Source: Brucella pecoris (GTDB lineage Bacteria; Pseudomonadota; Alphaproteobacteria; Rhizobiales; Rhizobiaceae). From it: a DNA stretch of 64,000 nucleotides. This document shows, in pieces, positions 19,970 to 29,838 of the stretch. The translations under genes were made by a program, and so were the position numbers. Position 1 is the first letter of the stretch; each line of letters begins with the position of its first letter. The notes beneath the pieces are model-generated. The model ran no database searches. It saw only the letters and a list, made by a program, of their open reading frames with translations, and was not told the origin of the DNA. Where the stretch lies: positions 160,384-224,383 of the forward strand of contig NZ_VEWK01000010.1 in the NCBI RefSeq assembly GCF_006376675.1, written 5' to 3'.

Positions 19970-21353
19970 CTGTAACCGGCTTGTTGGCGGGATATGGCGT
20001 GATGGCCGCCAGATAGAGCCCGACAGCGAAGAACAGCACCAGGACCGACATTCCCATCGCTGCCGACTGCGTGATTGCAGTAACGGTTGCAACCAGAAAA
20101 GGGCCGAGGAAGCTGGTCGCGCGTCCGGAAAGCGCGTAGATACCGAAATAACGGCCCGATTCCTCCGGCTTGACGCTGCGGGCAAACCATGACCGGGACG
20201 AAGCCTGTACCGGACCGAACGCTGTACCAAGCAGAATGCCGTAAAACAGGTAAGCATGTTCGGCAGACGTCGTGAACAAGCCGTGCGTCGCCGAATAATC
20301 GAGCGTCACCAGACCAAACAGCAGATAGTCCCGCCCCGTCGACACCATTCCGATTGTGGCAAGAAGCAACAGCACCACCGCAATCATAACGATCGCCTTG
20401 GAGCCGAAGCGCGTATCCATGCGGCTGGCTATCAGGCAACTGAAGGTCGCGATGATGATCGTGAACATGCCGTAGAGCCCGATTTCGGTAATGGACCAGT
20501 GAAATAAAGAAGCCGCATAGCCTGCCCCCAGAGCCGTGATGGAATTGACACCGTCCTGGTAGATCATCCGGGCAACCAGAAACCGCCTGATCCCGGAACG
20601 CCTGCGCACTTCGCCAAGTGTGGCCTTCAATTCCGACAGGCCTTTGCCGACAGCCTGCCGCAAGGGTTTTCCACGTGCCTGATCGGGCGTGAACAGGAAC
20701 ATCGGCAGGATGAAAACCAGATACCAGATGGCGGAAATTGGCCCCGTAATACGGGCATCCTCCCCCTGGGCCGGATCGAGCCCGAACAAGGGCTTCATGC
20801 CGATGATCGTCCTGCCGGTTTCAGGTGAAGCCGAAAGGCACAGAACGACAAAGAAAAGAACGATCATGCCGCCCAGATAACCAAGCCCCCAGGCCAGGTT
20901 CGAGACCTTTCCGATATCTTCGTGCGGAATCAGGCGCGGCATCATGGAATCGTTGAAGACGATGGAAAACTCTGCCGAGATCATTGCGATACTGAAGGCA
21001 AAAAGCACCCAAAAGAGGCTTGCACCCGGCACGGCCAGCCACAGTGTCATGAGGCTCACGATCTTCAGAACGGCAAAGAAACCTATCCACGGTTTGCGCG
21101 CGCCCGTCTGATCGGCAATCGAGCCGAGAACCGGAGAGAGGATGGCAATAACGAAGCTGGCGGCGGCAAAGCCATATCCCCACGCGATCTGGCCAGCCTG
21201 CGGCGTCGCAGCCATGCGGGATATGAAGTAAGGACCGAAGATGAACGTGACGACGACCGAAAAAAAGGGCTGCGCTGCCCAGTCAAAGAATATCCAGCCC
21301 CAGATGCCACGCCGCGAGGCATGGCTGCGGGCAGTCGCAACCTGATCGCTCAA
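19956..21353 (-). CDS. UMF1-family MFS transporter
   Basis: A 465-residue inner-membrane protein with about 12 helices. It belongs to the UMF1/Atg22-like branch of the major facilitator superfamily, judged by the early WGWIFFDWAAQPF block, GSIADQTGARKPWI after helix 2 and the late GRYFGIYALSGRATSFLGP. In fungi Atg22 exports amino acids; the bacterial substrates are unknown. The start is a TTG, supported by AAGGAAAG upstream. It is convergent with glpK. Confidence 0.87.
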   Translation of the reverse strand: MSDQVATARSHASRRGIWGWIFFDWAAQPFFSVVVTFIFGPYFISRMAATPQAGQIAWGYGFAAASFVIAILSPVLGSIADQTGARKPWIGFFAVLKIVSLMTLWLAVPGASLFWVLFAFSIAMISAEFSIVFNDSMMPRLIPHEDIGKVSNLAWGLGYLGGMIVLFFVVLCLSASPETGRTIIGMKPLFGLDPAQGEDARITGPISAIWYLVFILPMFLFTPDQARGKPLRQAVGKGLSELKATLGEVRRRSGIRRFLVARMIYQDGVNSITALGAGYAASLFHWSITEIGLYGMFTIIIATFSCLIASRMDTRFGSKAIVMIAVVLLLLATIGMVSTGRDYLLFGLVTLDYSATHGLFTTSAEHAYLFYGILLGTAFGPVQASSRSWFARSVKPEESGRYFGIYALSGRATSFLGPFLVATVTAITQSAAMGMSVLVLFFAVGLYLAAITPYPANKPVTAGPL

Positions 21354-21456
21354 TTGCTCTTTCCTTCCCCCGAAACCGAAAGCTATTTCCGACTACAGCA
21401 TCGGCCCAAAAATCGGCATCGATTTTTGGAAAGCACGATGCATAGATTCAATATCC

Positions 21457-21500
21457 TAGAGCGACCTTTGTGCGTCCAAATGGACGCACGGCGCTCGAGA
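21457..21500. repeat. palindromic repeat with TGCGTCCA arms (family 4)
   Basis: Core GTGCGTCCA-AA-TGGACGCAC at 21470-21489, bounded by AGAGCG and CGCTC. The same core occurs at 36244-36261. It lies between the NAD-GDH terminator and the MFS gene. Confidence 0.65.
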
Positions 21501-21569
21501 GACCGGCCAGTCAGTCGGATGCTTCTCTTGCAGCGGACCATATAACCCGAAATGCAACTGCAAAAGAAA

Positions 21570-21593
21570 TGAAAAGGGCGGCCAAAGCCGCCC
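21570..21593 (-). terminator. terminator after NAD-glutamate dehydrogenase
   Basis: Stem GGGCGGC/GCCGCCC with a four-base loop, followed on the minus strand by TTTTCATTTC. Confidence 0.8.
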
Positions 21594-21619
21594 GTCTGCA
21601 AAAATCATATCGTGGCTCT

Positions 21620-24600
21620 TTACTTTGCGAGATCCGACATCAGGCCCGCTGCAACCGCCAGTCGCGATACTGTCAGATCACCACCTTCCGTCAGCGCCAC
21701 CATACGGCTCTTCACCTGCTCGATACGCGCGCCATCGGCTGCAAACCAGGCTGCAGCCGGGTCCTTGTCCTTGGCAAAACGCTTGAGCGCCGTAATGGTG
21801 ATACCGCGTGCGGCCTGCGTGATCGTGTCGCTCGCACGTGACAGCGCCAGTCCGTCATAATAATCCGTGACGGGGATGGAGCGCGCGGCTTCCTCGATAC
21901 GGCCGATGCGGAAAGCTTCCGAAACACCGAAATAGGTCTTGGCGGTCGCCACCAGATCGGCACCAGCCAGATGCGCGATCAGCGCAATGTCCGGCATGAT
22001 GCCTGCAAGCTGCAGATTGGCAAGACGCTGCGCCAGCTTTTCCGGTGCGCCCTTTTCCACGAAAGCGGCCTTGTCGGCCTGAAGCGCGCTCTTGAGATAT
22101 TCCGGCATCAGACCATCGAAACGCGGTTCCAGTTCGGCACGTGCCCTGGTGATCGTATCCACCAGTTCCGTCAGGTTGGCGCGTGTCGTGTCGTTGCGCA
22201 GCACCCAGGCCGTCGTCGCCTGCAGCATTTCGCCGACGAGATGGTAGAACTGGTTCTGCACATCGCCCGGCACCTTGCTGTCGAGCGCATCGATGGCATC
22301 GTAGATCGTGTCGATATCGAAACCGTCACGCACCGCCACATAGGCGCGGACGATATCGGCAGGCGACTTTCCGGTCGTATCGGCCAGACGGCTGATGAAA
22401 GTGATACCGCCACGATTGATGACATCGTTTGCCAGCAAAGTAGCGACGATTTCACGGCGCAGACGATGGCCGGAGATTTCCTCGGCATAAGTCCTGGTCA
22501 TGCGCTTCGGGAAATAGCCGAACAGCAGCGACTGGAAGTAAGGCTCGTCCGGAAGCTGGCTTGCCACCAGATCATCCGATAGCGACAGCTTGGCATAAGC
22601 GAGCAGAACCGCCAGTTCCGGGCGTGTCAGCGGCTGGCCTGCCTTCTGGCGTTCGGCCAGAAGCGCATCGGACGGCAGATACTCGACCTTGCGGTCGAGA
22701 AGCTTGCGGTTTTCAAGCTCAGCCATGAACCGCGCCTGATAGGGCAGCTCTGTCAGTCCCTGCCTTTCGCTGAGCGAAAGTGCCAGCGGCTGCAGATAGT
22801 TGTTGCGCAGAACCAGTTCCGACACATCGTCGGTCATGCTGACCAGAAGCTTGTTGCGTGCCGGGCGCTTGAGATTGCCCGAACGCATGGCAGCGGCCAG
22901 CGCGATCTTGATGTTGACCTCGACGTCCGAGCAGTTGACGCCCGCCGAATTGTCGATGGCATCTGTATTACCCCGACCGCCTGCCAGCGCATATTCGATG
23001 CGCCCGCGCTGGGTCACGCCGAGATTGGCGCCTTCACCGATCACCCGCGCACCCACTTCGGAGCCGGTGATGCGGATGGCATCATTGGCGCGATCGCCAA
23101 CCTGCGCATCCGTTTCAGCGGACGAGCGGATATAGGTGCCGATACCGCCAAACCAGAGGAGATCGACCTTCGATTTCAGGATCGCGGTCATGATTTCCTG
23201 CGGCGTGCCGGAGGTCTTTCCAAGGCCGATCGCTGCGGCAGCTTCCGGCGAGAGCGTGATCGTCTTCTGGCTGCGGCTATAGATGCCGCCGCCAGCCGAA
23301 AGCTTGGAGCGGTCATAGTCCTGCCAGCTCGAACGCGGCAGTTCGAACAGGCGCTTGCGCTCTGCAAAGCCGTCGGCCGGAACCGGGTTCGGATCGATGA
23401 AGATATCGCGATGGTCGAACGCGGCAACGAGCTTGATCTGTTCGGAAAGCAGCATGCCGTTGCCGAACACGTCGCCCGACATGTCGCCCACACCGACAAC
23501 CGTGAAAGGCTCGGTCTGGATATCCATGTCGAATTCACGGAAATGCCGCTTCACGGCTTCCCACGCGCCGCGCGCGGTGATGCCCATGCCCTTGTGGTCG
23601 TAACCGGCGGAACCGCCCGAGGCGAAGGCATCGTCCAGCCAGAAATCATGCGCCTGGCTGATGGCATTGGCCGTATCGGAGAAAGTGGCCGTGCCCTTGT
23701 CGGCGGCAACGACGAAGTAAGGGTCGTCATTGTCATGACGCACGACTTCCGCCGGCGGCACGACATGACTGTCCTCGATATTGTCGGTGACGGACAGAAG
23801 CGTCGAGATGAATACCTTGTAGGCATCGCGACCGGCTTCGAACACCGCATTGCGATCACCGCCAACCGGCAGACGCTTCGGATAGAAGCCGCCCTTGGCG
23901 CCAACCGGCACGATCACCGCGTTCTTGACCTGCTGTGCCTTCACGAGGCCCAGCACTTCGGTGCGATAATCCTGCGCACGGTCCGACCAGCGCAGACCAC
24001 CACGGGCGACGGCGCCGAAGCGTAAGTGCACGCCCTCCACTTCCGGCCCATAGACGAAGATTTCGCGATAGGGGCGCGGGTTGGGCAGGCCCTCGACCAG
24101 ACGCGGATTGAGCTTGAAGGCAAAGGTGACACGCGGCTTGCCGTCGGCATCCGGCTGGTACGCATTGGTGCGCAGCGTCGCTTCGATCAGATTGCGGAAA
24201 CGGCGCAGAATCTGGTCGTCATCAATGCTCGGCACACCAAGCAATGCGGTCTCGATGGCATCGACCAGCTTCTTTTCAGCCGCATCGCGGCGCTTGGTCG
24301 ATGGGTTGAAGCGCAGGTCGAACAGCGAATAGAGATCGCTCGCGATTTCCGGGTAACGGTTTAGCGCTGCCGCGATGAAACCTTGCGAATAGGCAATGCC
24401 TGCCTGTTGCAGATAACGGCCATAGGAACGCAGGATCATGATCTGGCGTGCCGTCAGGCGTGCAGTCTGCACCAATGCGTTATAGCCGTCATTGTCAGCC
24501 AGACCGTCCCAGACATTGCGGAACACATCTTCCAGCATCTCGCCATCGTCGGAAAGATCGACCGGTGCGCCATAGGCATTCACGAGCTGCATGTCGTGTA

Positions 24601-26422
24601 CGTAAACGGCAGCGCCGTCCTTGCCAGCATGCGGCAGGTCGATGGTCTGCTCGCTGACGACGCGGAAGCCCATGTTTTCCAGCAGCGGCACACGCTGCGA
24701 CAGCACAACCGGCGCACCGTGATGATAAAGCTTCAGCGAAACCGCATCAGGACCATCAGTGCGATAACGATAGAAATCCACGAAAAGCGGAGCCTCTGCG
24801 CTCAGGCCAGCGATACGCTCTGCATCGACCAGCGCTTCGGGTGCGGTGAAGATTTCGCGGTAGGACGGCGGGAAGCTTGCAGCAAGTGCGACGGTCTTCG
24901 CGTCCGCGCTGTCGGAGCTTTCACGCACGGCATCATCCCATGTGCGAACAATAGCGCGCACTTCCGCTTCCAGCGCTTCGCGATCCACATGCGGCGTGGA
25001 GCGCTCGTGACGGCGGATCACGAACTGGACACGCGTCAGGCCATTCTGCAGGAAGACCGGGTGGAATTCGAAACTGTCGCCGCCATAGACGTCGACCAGA
25101 TAATGCCCGATCTTCTCGCGCACGACCGAGTCGTAACGGTCACGCGGGATATAGACCAGCACGGTGGCAAAACGACCGAAACGGTCGAGACGCGGAACAG
25201 CACGCACACGCGGACGTTCCCCGAGCGCCAGGATCAGTTCGGCATTGGCCGTCAGGCTTTCCGCATCAATCTGGAAAAGCTCGTCGCGCGGATATTCTTC
25301 CAGCACGTTGATGAGCGCCTTGCCCGAATGATCTTCGCGGTTGAAACCGAGATGCTTGATAACCGCATCGGCCTTGGAGCGGATGAACGGAATGCCTGCG
25401 ACCGAACTCGTATAGGCGACCGAGGTGAAGAGACCGACCAGGCGCAGTTCGCCGATGGCTTCGCCCTTCTCGCCAAAAATCTTCACGCCGACATAATCGA
25501 GATAGGAGCGGCGATGCACCAGCGACAGCGAATTCGCCTTGGTCACGATCAGCGGCTCGCTGCTGTCGAGGAATTCGGTCACCTCACGCGGCGTCACCGT
25601 GTCGTCGTCATCCTTGCGCAGAACGCGGACTTCATTGTCATTGAGGATACCGAGCGTTTCCTTGACCGGAACCAATTCGCGCTTGTCGCCCTTGCCCTTG
25701 AAGGTCAGCTCGCGAAGCCCGAGGAAGATGAAACGGTCGTCGCGCAGCCATTCAAGAAACGCGATGGCTTCCGGCATGGCCGGATCGCTCGTCATTTCAG
25801 AAACGCGCTTATAATCGGCAATTGCGCCGTCGAGGCGCTTGAGCATCGGCTTCCAGTCGCTGACAGCGGAGCGAACCTGTCCAAGCACACGCTTGATGGC
25901 GGCAGTCAGATCGGCTTTGGCCTGCTTGTCGAGGGCTGGAAGATGAATCTGTACCAGGCTGACGCGCTCAACGCCCTTGGCAGGCGCGAGCTGCGATGCT
26001 TCACCCAGAATGACCAGTTCGTCCTTTTCATGCGCAATATCCAGAACCGGATGCACGACCATGAAAATCTGGCTGACATGATCGTTCAGCTCACCCATGA
26101 TCGAGTCGAGCAGGAACGGCATATTGTCGTTGACGATGGTGATGACGCTCACTGGCCGACTATGGGGCTTGCCATGGCGTTCGATACCGTTATCGACGCT
26201 GATGATGCTCTTGCCCTTGCGCCAGGATTCGAGGGCGGCATAGCCGTGACGGGCTGAACTGTCGAGAGCGGCAGCATCGTAAGCGGCCAGATCTTCCGGC
26301 GGCGCCCATTCGAAGAGAAGCTGCGAAAAGGCTGTAAGCGCCTTCGACTTTCCTCCCTTCTTTTCCTCCTTGCTTGCCTTGGAACCCTTAATCTTGCTCG
26401 ACCGATCCTGCTTTGCAGTCAC
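21620..26422 (-). CDS. large NAD-specific glutamate dehydrogenase (GDH_180 type)
   Basis: Oxidative deamination of glutamate to 2-oxoglutarate by the roughly 180-kDa bacterial class. The product is 1600 residues with ACT-like N-terminal regions, a central catalytic domain (VGAKGGFYPKRLP, VGVGDMSGDVFGNGMLLS) and a long helical C-terminus. I favour the GTG at 26422, because AGGAG lies eight bases upstream; an ATG at 26440 and a TTG at 26458 are in frame. The lysine-rich first 35 residues are low complexity. It stands alone. Confidence 0.93.
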   Translation of the reverse strand: MTAKQDRSSKIKGSKASKEEKKGGKSKALTAFSQLLFEWAPPEDLAAYDAAALDSSARHGYAALESWRKGKSIISVDNGIERHGKPHSRPVSVITIVNDNMPFLLDSIMGELNDHVSQIFMVVHPVLDIAHEKDELVILGEASQLAPAKGVERVSLVQIHLPALDKQAKADLTAAIKRVLGQVRSAVSDWKPMLKRLDGAIADYKRVSEMTSDPAMPEAIAFLEWLRDDRFIFLGLRELTFKGKGDKRELVPVKETLGILNDNEVRVLRKDDDDTVTPREVTEFLDSSEPLIVTKANSLSLVHRRSYLDYVGVKIFGEKGEAIGELRLVGLFTSVAYTSSVAGIPFIRSKADAVIKHLGFNREDHSGKALINVLEEYPRDELFQIDAESLTANAELILALGERPRVRAVPRLDRFGRFATVLVYIPRDRYDSVVREKIGHYLVDVYGGDSFEFHPVFLQNGLTRVQFVIRRHERSTPHVDREALEAEVRAIVRTWDDAVRESSDSADAKTVALAASFPPSYREIFTAPEALVDAERIAGLSAEAPLFVDFYRYRTDGPDAVSLKLYHHGAPVVLSQRVPLLENMGFRVVSEQTIDLPHAGKDGAAVYVHDMQLVNAYGAPVDLSDDGEMLEDVFRNVWDGLADNDGYNALVQTARLTARQIMILRSYGRYLQQAGIAYSQGFIAAALNRYPEIASDLYSLFDLRFNPSTKRRDAAEKKLVDAIETALLGVPSIDDDQILRRFRNLIEATLRTNAYQPDADGKPRVTFAFKLNPRLVEGLPNPRPYREIFVYGPEVEGVHLRFGAVARGGLRWSDRAQDYRTEVLGLVKAQQVKNAVIVPVGAKGGFYPKRLPVGGDRNAVFEAGRDAYKVFISTLLSVTDNIEDSHVVPPAEVVRHDNDDPYFVVAADKGTATFSDTANAISQAHDFWLDDAFASGGSAGYDHKGMGITARGAWEAVKRHFREFDMDIQTEPFTVVGVGDMSGDVFGNGMLLSEQIKLVAAFDHRDIFIDPNPVPADGFAERKRLFELPRSSWQDYDRSKLSAGGGIYSRSQKTITLSPEAAAAIGLGKTSGTPQEIMTAILKSKVDLLWFGGIGTYIRSSAETDAQVGDRANDAIRITGSEVGARVIGEGANLGVTQRGRIEYALAGGRGNTDAIDNSAGVNCSDVEVNIKIALAAAMRSGNLKRPARNKLLVSMTDDVSELVLRNNYLQPLALSLSERQGLTELPYQARFMAELENRKLLDRKVEYLPSDALLAERQKAGQPLTRPELAVLLAYAKLSLSDDLVASQLPDEPYFQSLLFGYFPKRMTRTYAEEISGHRLRREIVATLLANDVINRGGITFISRLADTTGKSPADIVRAYVAVRDGFDIDTIYDAIDALDSKVPGDVQNQFYHLVGEMLQATTAWVLRNDTTRANLTELVDTITRARAELEPRFDGLMPEYLKSALQADKAAFVEKGAPEKLAQRLANLQLAGIMPDIALIAHLAGADLVATAKTYFGVSEAFRIGRIEEAARSIPVTDYYDGLALSRASDTITQAARGITITALKRFAKDKDPAAAWFAADGARIEQVKSRMVALTEGGDLTVSRLAVAAGLMSDLAK

Positions 26423-26710
26423 GTCGGATACTCCTGTCATGATGGCAATGCGCGCCAAACTAGCAGATCAGGCATCGGTTTCGATGGCAATTCGTTGAAA
26501 ATAACGAAAATTTTCCCGGAAAGTCAGAAAGACAGCATTTAATCCATTTAATTTGGAACAAAACTTCGAAAACTTCCCGCGAAATTTCGGATTATGCCAG
26601 CGGATTTCACCGACCATCGCAAAAGTCCTGGCGAAAGGGCGAAGCCAGAGGCCAGCTTTGCCACATTTCAGACTAAAGTTGCAGATGATTCTGATGAAAG
26701 AACGAAGTGC

Positions 26711-27352
26711 TCAAAGCTCGATCAGATGATCGTCAAGCTCATTGATATTGTCGGGTCCTGCCGGAAAATGCTTTTCCAGCAAAAGTCCGGCCTGACCGAT
26801 GGCCAGCACGAAACCTTCTGCCACTTGCGCGCGCGAGGCATGATGGATGAGCGTTGCGACGATCGCGTTCCATTCGTCCTGTTCGACACGCGCATTGATG
26901 CCCGCATCGGCGATCACCTCGGCATAATGTTCGGCCATCGAGACGAAGAGAAGAATGCCGGTGCGGTGCTCGGTGATGTGGACATTGCGCGCCAGAAACT
27001 GTTGAAGTGCGTTGAGATGCGCGCGCTTGTAACGGATGCGGCGCGGCACCAGCAGCATGCGGATTGCCGGAAAGAACCACAGCACCAGCATCGCGGTCAG
27101 GAACGCCGCCAGCACAGCAAGCCCGAACATGGGCAGGCGGATATCGAACCAGTACCAATGGGCGAGAAAGGCCGCGATTACCGAGGCTATCAGAATACCG
27201 CAAGTCGCGACAAAGCCCGCCGCGAAGAAATAATCGTCGCTGGAGCGCGCCAAAACAGCATAGATTTCGCCGCTGGTCTCCGTTTCCGCCTTGCGGATGG
27301 CCTCGGCGATGCGGGCATGGTCCTCGGCGCCAATCAGCGTGTGATGCTTCAT
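26711..27352 (-). CDS. TPM-domain membrane protein
   Basis: A 213-residue protein with a TPM domain split around two predicted helices (about 44-68 and 74-96). It is third in the lemA-TPM-TPM group and begins 12 bases after the previous stop. TPM domains occur with LemA across bacteria, sometimes as a membrane-bound partner. Its activity is not known; the 'phosphatase' name comes from a plant homologue and should not be assumed. Confidence 0.75.
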   Translation of the reverse strand: MKHHTLIGAEDHARIAEAIRKAETETSGEIYAVLARSSDDYFFAAGFVATCGILIASVIAAFLAHWYWFDIRLPMFGLAVLAAFLTAMLVLWFFPAIRMLLVPRRIRYKRAHLNALQQFLARNVHITEHRTGILLFVSMAEHYAEVIADAGINARVEQDEWNAIVATLIHHASRAQVAEGFVLAIGQAGLLLEKHFPAGPDNINELDDHLIEL

Positions 27353-27364
27353 CGTTACGTCTCC

Positions 27365-28264
27365 CTACCAGCTCCCCGAAGCGCCGCCGCCACCGGATGA
27401 GCCGCCACCACCGGAGAAACCACCGCCTCCCCCACCGGACGACCAGCCACCGCCGCCGCCCCAGCTTCCACCACCCCTGCCGCCAGAGCCGCCGCCGCGA
27501 TTGTTGTAATCCATGACCATGCCGAGCCACTGATATTTGCCCGGCCCGATCTTGCGCCCGAAAACCGGCGTCAGGATCGCCATGCCGAAACCGCCGAAGA
27601 AGATCAGGCACCAGAAGGTGATGAAAACGACGAAGACCCAGTCAACATCGTCCGAACTCGACTGCACATTGCGCTTGGCCCGCGCTTCAAGCTCGGCCGC
27701 GTCGCCGGAAAGCACCGAAAGAATGCCGTCCACCCCCTGTACGATGCCGTTCGAATAATTGCCGGTGCGGAATTCGGGAATGATGGTGCCGTTGATGATG
27801 ACGCTTGAAAGCGCATCGGTCATAACGCCTTCGAGACCATAGCCGACCTCGATCCGCACCTTGCGGTCATTGGGCGCCACCACCAGCAATATGCCGTTGT
27901 TTTCCTGTTTCTGCCCGAGCGCCCACGCACGGAACAGGCGGTTGGAATAGGTTTCTATGTCTTCGCCATTGAGGCTCGGGACCGTCACCACGACCACCTG
28001 ATCCGACGACTTTGCTTCAAAATCGGCAAGCTTCTGGGTCAGTTGCTGGCGTTGTGCGGGGTCGATGATACCCGCCGCATCCACTACACGGCCGGTCAAG
28101 GCCTGTGCAGGCTTTGGTGCATCCTGTGCAAGGGCTGCCGTGTGCAGTGCCAGCGCTGCGGAAAACAGCAGAAAAACGAGCGCAAGAAGATGTCGCGGCC
28201 AGCTCAACCAGCCAAGGCCGCGACGATCACGCGAGAGTGCTGCACTCGCCCCGAAACGCATCAT
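27365..28264 (-). CDS. TPM-domain protein with Gly-rich tail (YgcG type)
   Basis: A 299-residue protein with a signal sequence (hydrophobic LLALVFLLFSAALAL, cleavage near AALAQ), then a periplasmic TPM domain (GRVVDAAGIIDPAQR, NGILLVVAPNDRKVRIEVGYG), a single membrane helix (VFVVFITFWCLIFFGGFGM) and a tail of Gly and Ser repeats. I start at the ATG at 28264, just after lemA; the frame opens 33 codons earlier inside lemA. It is the classic LemA partner. Confidence 0.8.
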   Translation of the reverse strand: MMRFGASAALSRDRRGLGWLSWPRHLLALVFLLFSAALALHTAALAQDAPKPAQALTGRVVDAAGIIDPAQRQQLTQKLADFEAKSSDQVVVVTVPSLNGEDIETYSNRLFRAWALGQKQENNGILLVVAPNDRKVRIEVGYGLEGVMTDALSSVIINGTIIPEFRTGNYSNGIVQGVDGILSVLSGDAAELEARAKRNVQSSSDDVDWVFVVFITFWCLIFFGGFGMAILTPVFGRKIGPGKYQWLGMVMDYNNRGGGSGGRGGGSWGGGGGWSSGGGGGGFSGGGGSSGGGGASGSW

Positions 28265-28275
28265 GAGACGCGCCG

Positions 28276-28899
28276 TCAGTTGAAGTTGACTTTGGGCGCG
28301 GCCTGACTGCCTGCATCGGCGCTGAAGCTCTGCATCGGCTGCGCATCGCGATACCAGATCCACGTCCAGAGCATCGTCGGCATGGTACGCAGCGACGTGT
28401 TGTAGACGCGAACCGCCTCGATATAGTCGCGGCGTGCGACGGCGATACGGTTTTCAGTCCCCTCAAGCTGCGACTGCAATGCAAGGAAGTTCTGGTTGGC
28501 TTTCAGATCCGGATAGCGCTCGACCACCACCATCAGGCGCGACAGCGCACTTGTCAGATTGGCTTGGTTATCCTGAAACTGCTTGAAGAGTTCCGGATTG
28601 TTGAGCGTTTCCGGTGTGATCTGCACTTGCGTCGCCTTGGCGCGCGCTTCGATCACAGCCTGCAGGGTTTCCTGTTCGTGAGCGGCATAGCCTTTCACGG
28701 TCTCGACCAGATTGGGCACGAGATCGGCGCGGCGCTGATACTGGTTCTGCACCTCGCCCCAGGCGGCCTTCGCCTTTTCCTCATTGGTCGGGATCGTGTT
28801 GAAACCGCATGCCGAAAGCAGCGGAACCAGAACGATGAGACCAAGAGCGATGAAAATACGGCGAAAAGAGAAAGAAGTGGCAACCGTCGCAGCCGACAT
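28276..28899 (-). CDS. lemA: LemA family lipoprotein
   Basis: A 207-residue protein with a lipobox-like LSAC after the first hydrophobic stretch, then the LemA helical bundle (AWGEVQNQYQRRADLVPNLV, VVERYPDLKANQNFLALQSQ). AGGAG precedes the ATG at 28899. It is first of three genes with the two TPM proteins, which points to a shared envelope role that is not yet defined. Confidence 0.88.
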   Translation of the reverse strand: MSAATVATSFSFRRIFIALGLIVLVPLLSACGFNTIPTNEEKAKAAWGEVQNQYQRRADLVPNLVETVKGYAAHEQETLQAVIEARAKATQVQITPETLNNPELFKQFQDNQANLTSALSRLMVVVERYPDLKANQNFLALQSQLEGTENRIAVARRDYIEAVRVYNTSLRTMPTMLWTWIWYRDAQPMQSFSADAGSQAAPKVNFN

Positions 28900-28973
28900 G
28901 GACTTCTCCTGAAAAGAGCGCTTTGCCAAGCGCCGGGGAAACAAACTCATCACCCGCATATGTGTGTTCACGC

Positions 28974-29085
28974 TAGAGCATTTTGCAGTCAAATGAAAAC
29001 ATTTGACGTCGCATAAATGCGTGGCAAACAAACCATTAGAGCGCCGATCTGAAACCATCAGATCGAAACGCGCTCCAATGCGAGC
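28974..29085. repeat. tandem palindromic unit upstream of lemA
   Basis: Two separate hairpins in one intergenic unit: TCAAATG/CATTTGA at 28989-29006 and GATCTGA/TCAGATC at 29046-29064, bounded by AGAGC-type ends. It fills much of the 272 bases between the P-loop kinase and lemA; nothing else is evident there. Confidence 0.55.
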
Positions 29086-29171
29086 CGTCAAATCAACAAG
29101 ATAGACGAAATTCACTCATTTTCCAGTCGATTTGAACAACAAGGTAAAACTACGAATACCACAGTCCGATT

Positions 29172-29708
29172 TCAGGCGTGCAATCGGAAAGCACTACTTT
29201 CGACCGCCGCGCAGACAGCGGCAAGCGTTTGACTGCGCGAAAGCCCTTCCGTGGCCAGCACGTGCGGCTCAAGCGGACCCAGTGCGGACAATTGCCTGTG
29301 CAGGTCCGCAATCGGCCCCGGATCAGTCAGCGTATTGCCGCCCCGCTCGCGGCAGCGCCGGATCGCCTCATCGAGCGACGGTCTCAAAACCACATAATGA
29401 AGTGGCGCGACAAGCGCTCGGAACGGCTCGAGAAACCATGGCCCGATTATCCCGTCGACAATGACGAAATAGCCACCATCGGCATAGGCCTTCGCCACTT
29501 TTGTCAGCGCATCCATCACGATGGCATTTTGCACATGCGCTTCCGGCAGATAGGGCTGGATCGCACCGTTCTTGATGAAGTGCCAGAAATCGTCCGAATG
29601 AAGATGAACCTTTGGCGAACCCGGCTGGTTCGCAAGCATCTCGGCGGTTGTGGTTTTACCGGCGCCCGGCGTGCCGGTCAGGATAAGAATTTCACCAGAA
29701 TGTTCCAT
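29172..29708 (-). CDS. AAA/P-loop kinase-like protein
   Basis: A 178-residue soluble P-loop NTPase with Walker A GTPGAGKTT at 12-20 and the segment HLHSDDFWHFI after beta-2, resembling shikimate kinase or chloramphenicol phosphotransferase-like small-molecule kinases. VIVDGIIGPWF is a Walker-B-like strand. The substrate is unknown. It sits in the place after rpsP, past a terminator, so it is likely transcribed separately. Confidence 0.7.
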   Translation of the reverse strand: MEHSGEILILTGTPGAGKTTTAEMLANQPGSPKVHLHSDDFWHFIKNGAIQPYLPEAHVQNAIVMDALTKVAKAYADGGYFVIVDGIIGPWFLEPFRALVAPLHYVVLRPSLDEAIRRCRERGGNTLTDPGPIADLHRQLSALGPLEPHVLATEGLSRSQTLAAVCAAVESSAFRLHA

Positions 29709-29785
29709 GTCGGGTTTCGTAGCACAATGATGGCTATCCGTCAGCCGGGTCGTTTCTGACGAAAATAGCTATGCTTAGCCCAACA

Positions 29786-29812
29786 AAAAAGCGACGGATT
29801 GCTCCGCCGCTT
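29786..29812 (-). terminator. terminator after rpsP
   Basis: Stem AAAGCG-CGG with one mismatch and a six-base loop, followed on the minus strand by TTTTTTGTTG. It ends the ffh-chorismate mutase-rpsP unit. Confidence 0.85.
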
Positions 29813-29838
29813 TCTCAAAATGCAAACTGCGCGAAAGA

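Noticed and set aside
24383..26257. A 624-codon open frame on the plus strand opposite the NAD-GDH gene
   Set aside because: It is a shadow of codon bias in the GC-rich GDH gene; no recognisable domain and no ribosome site.
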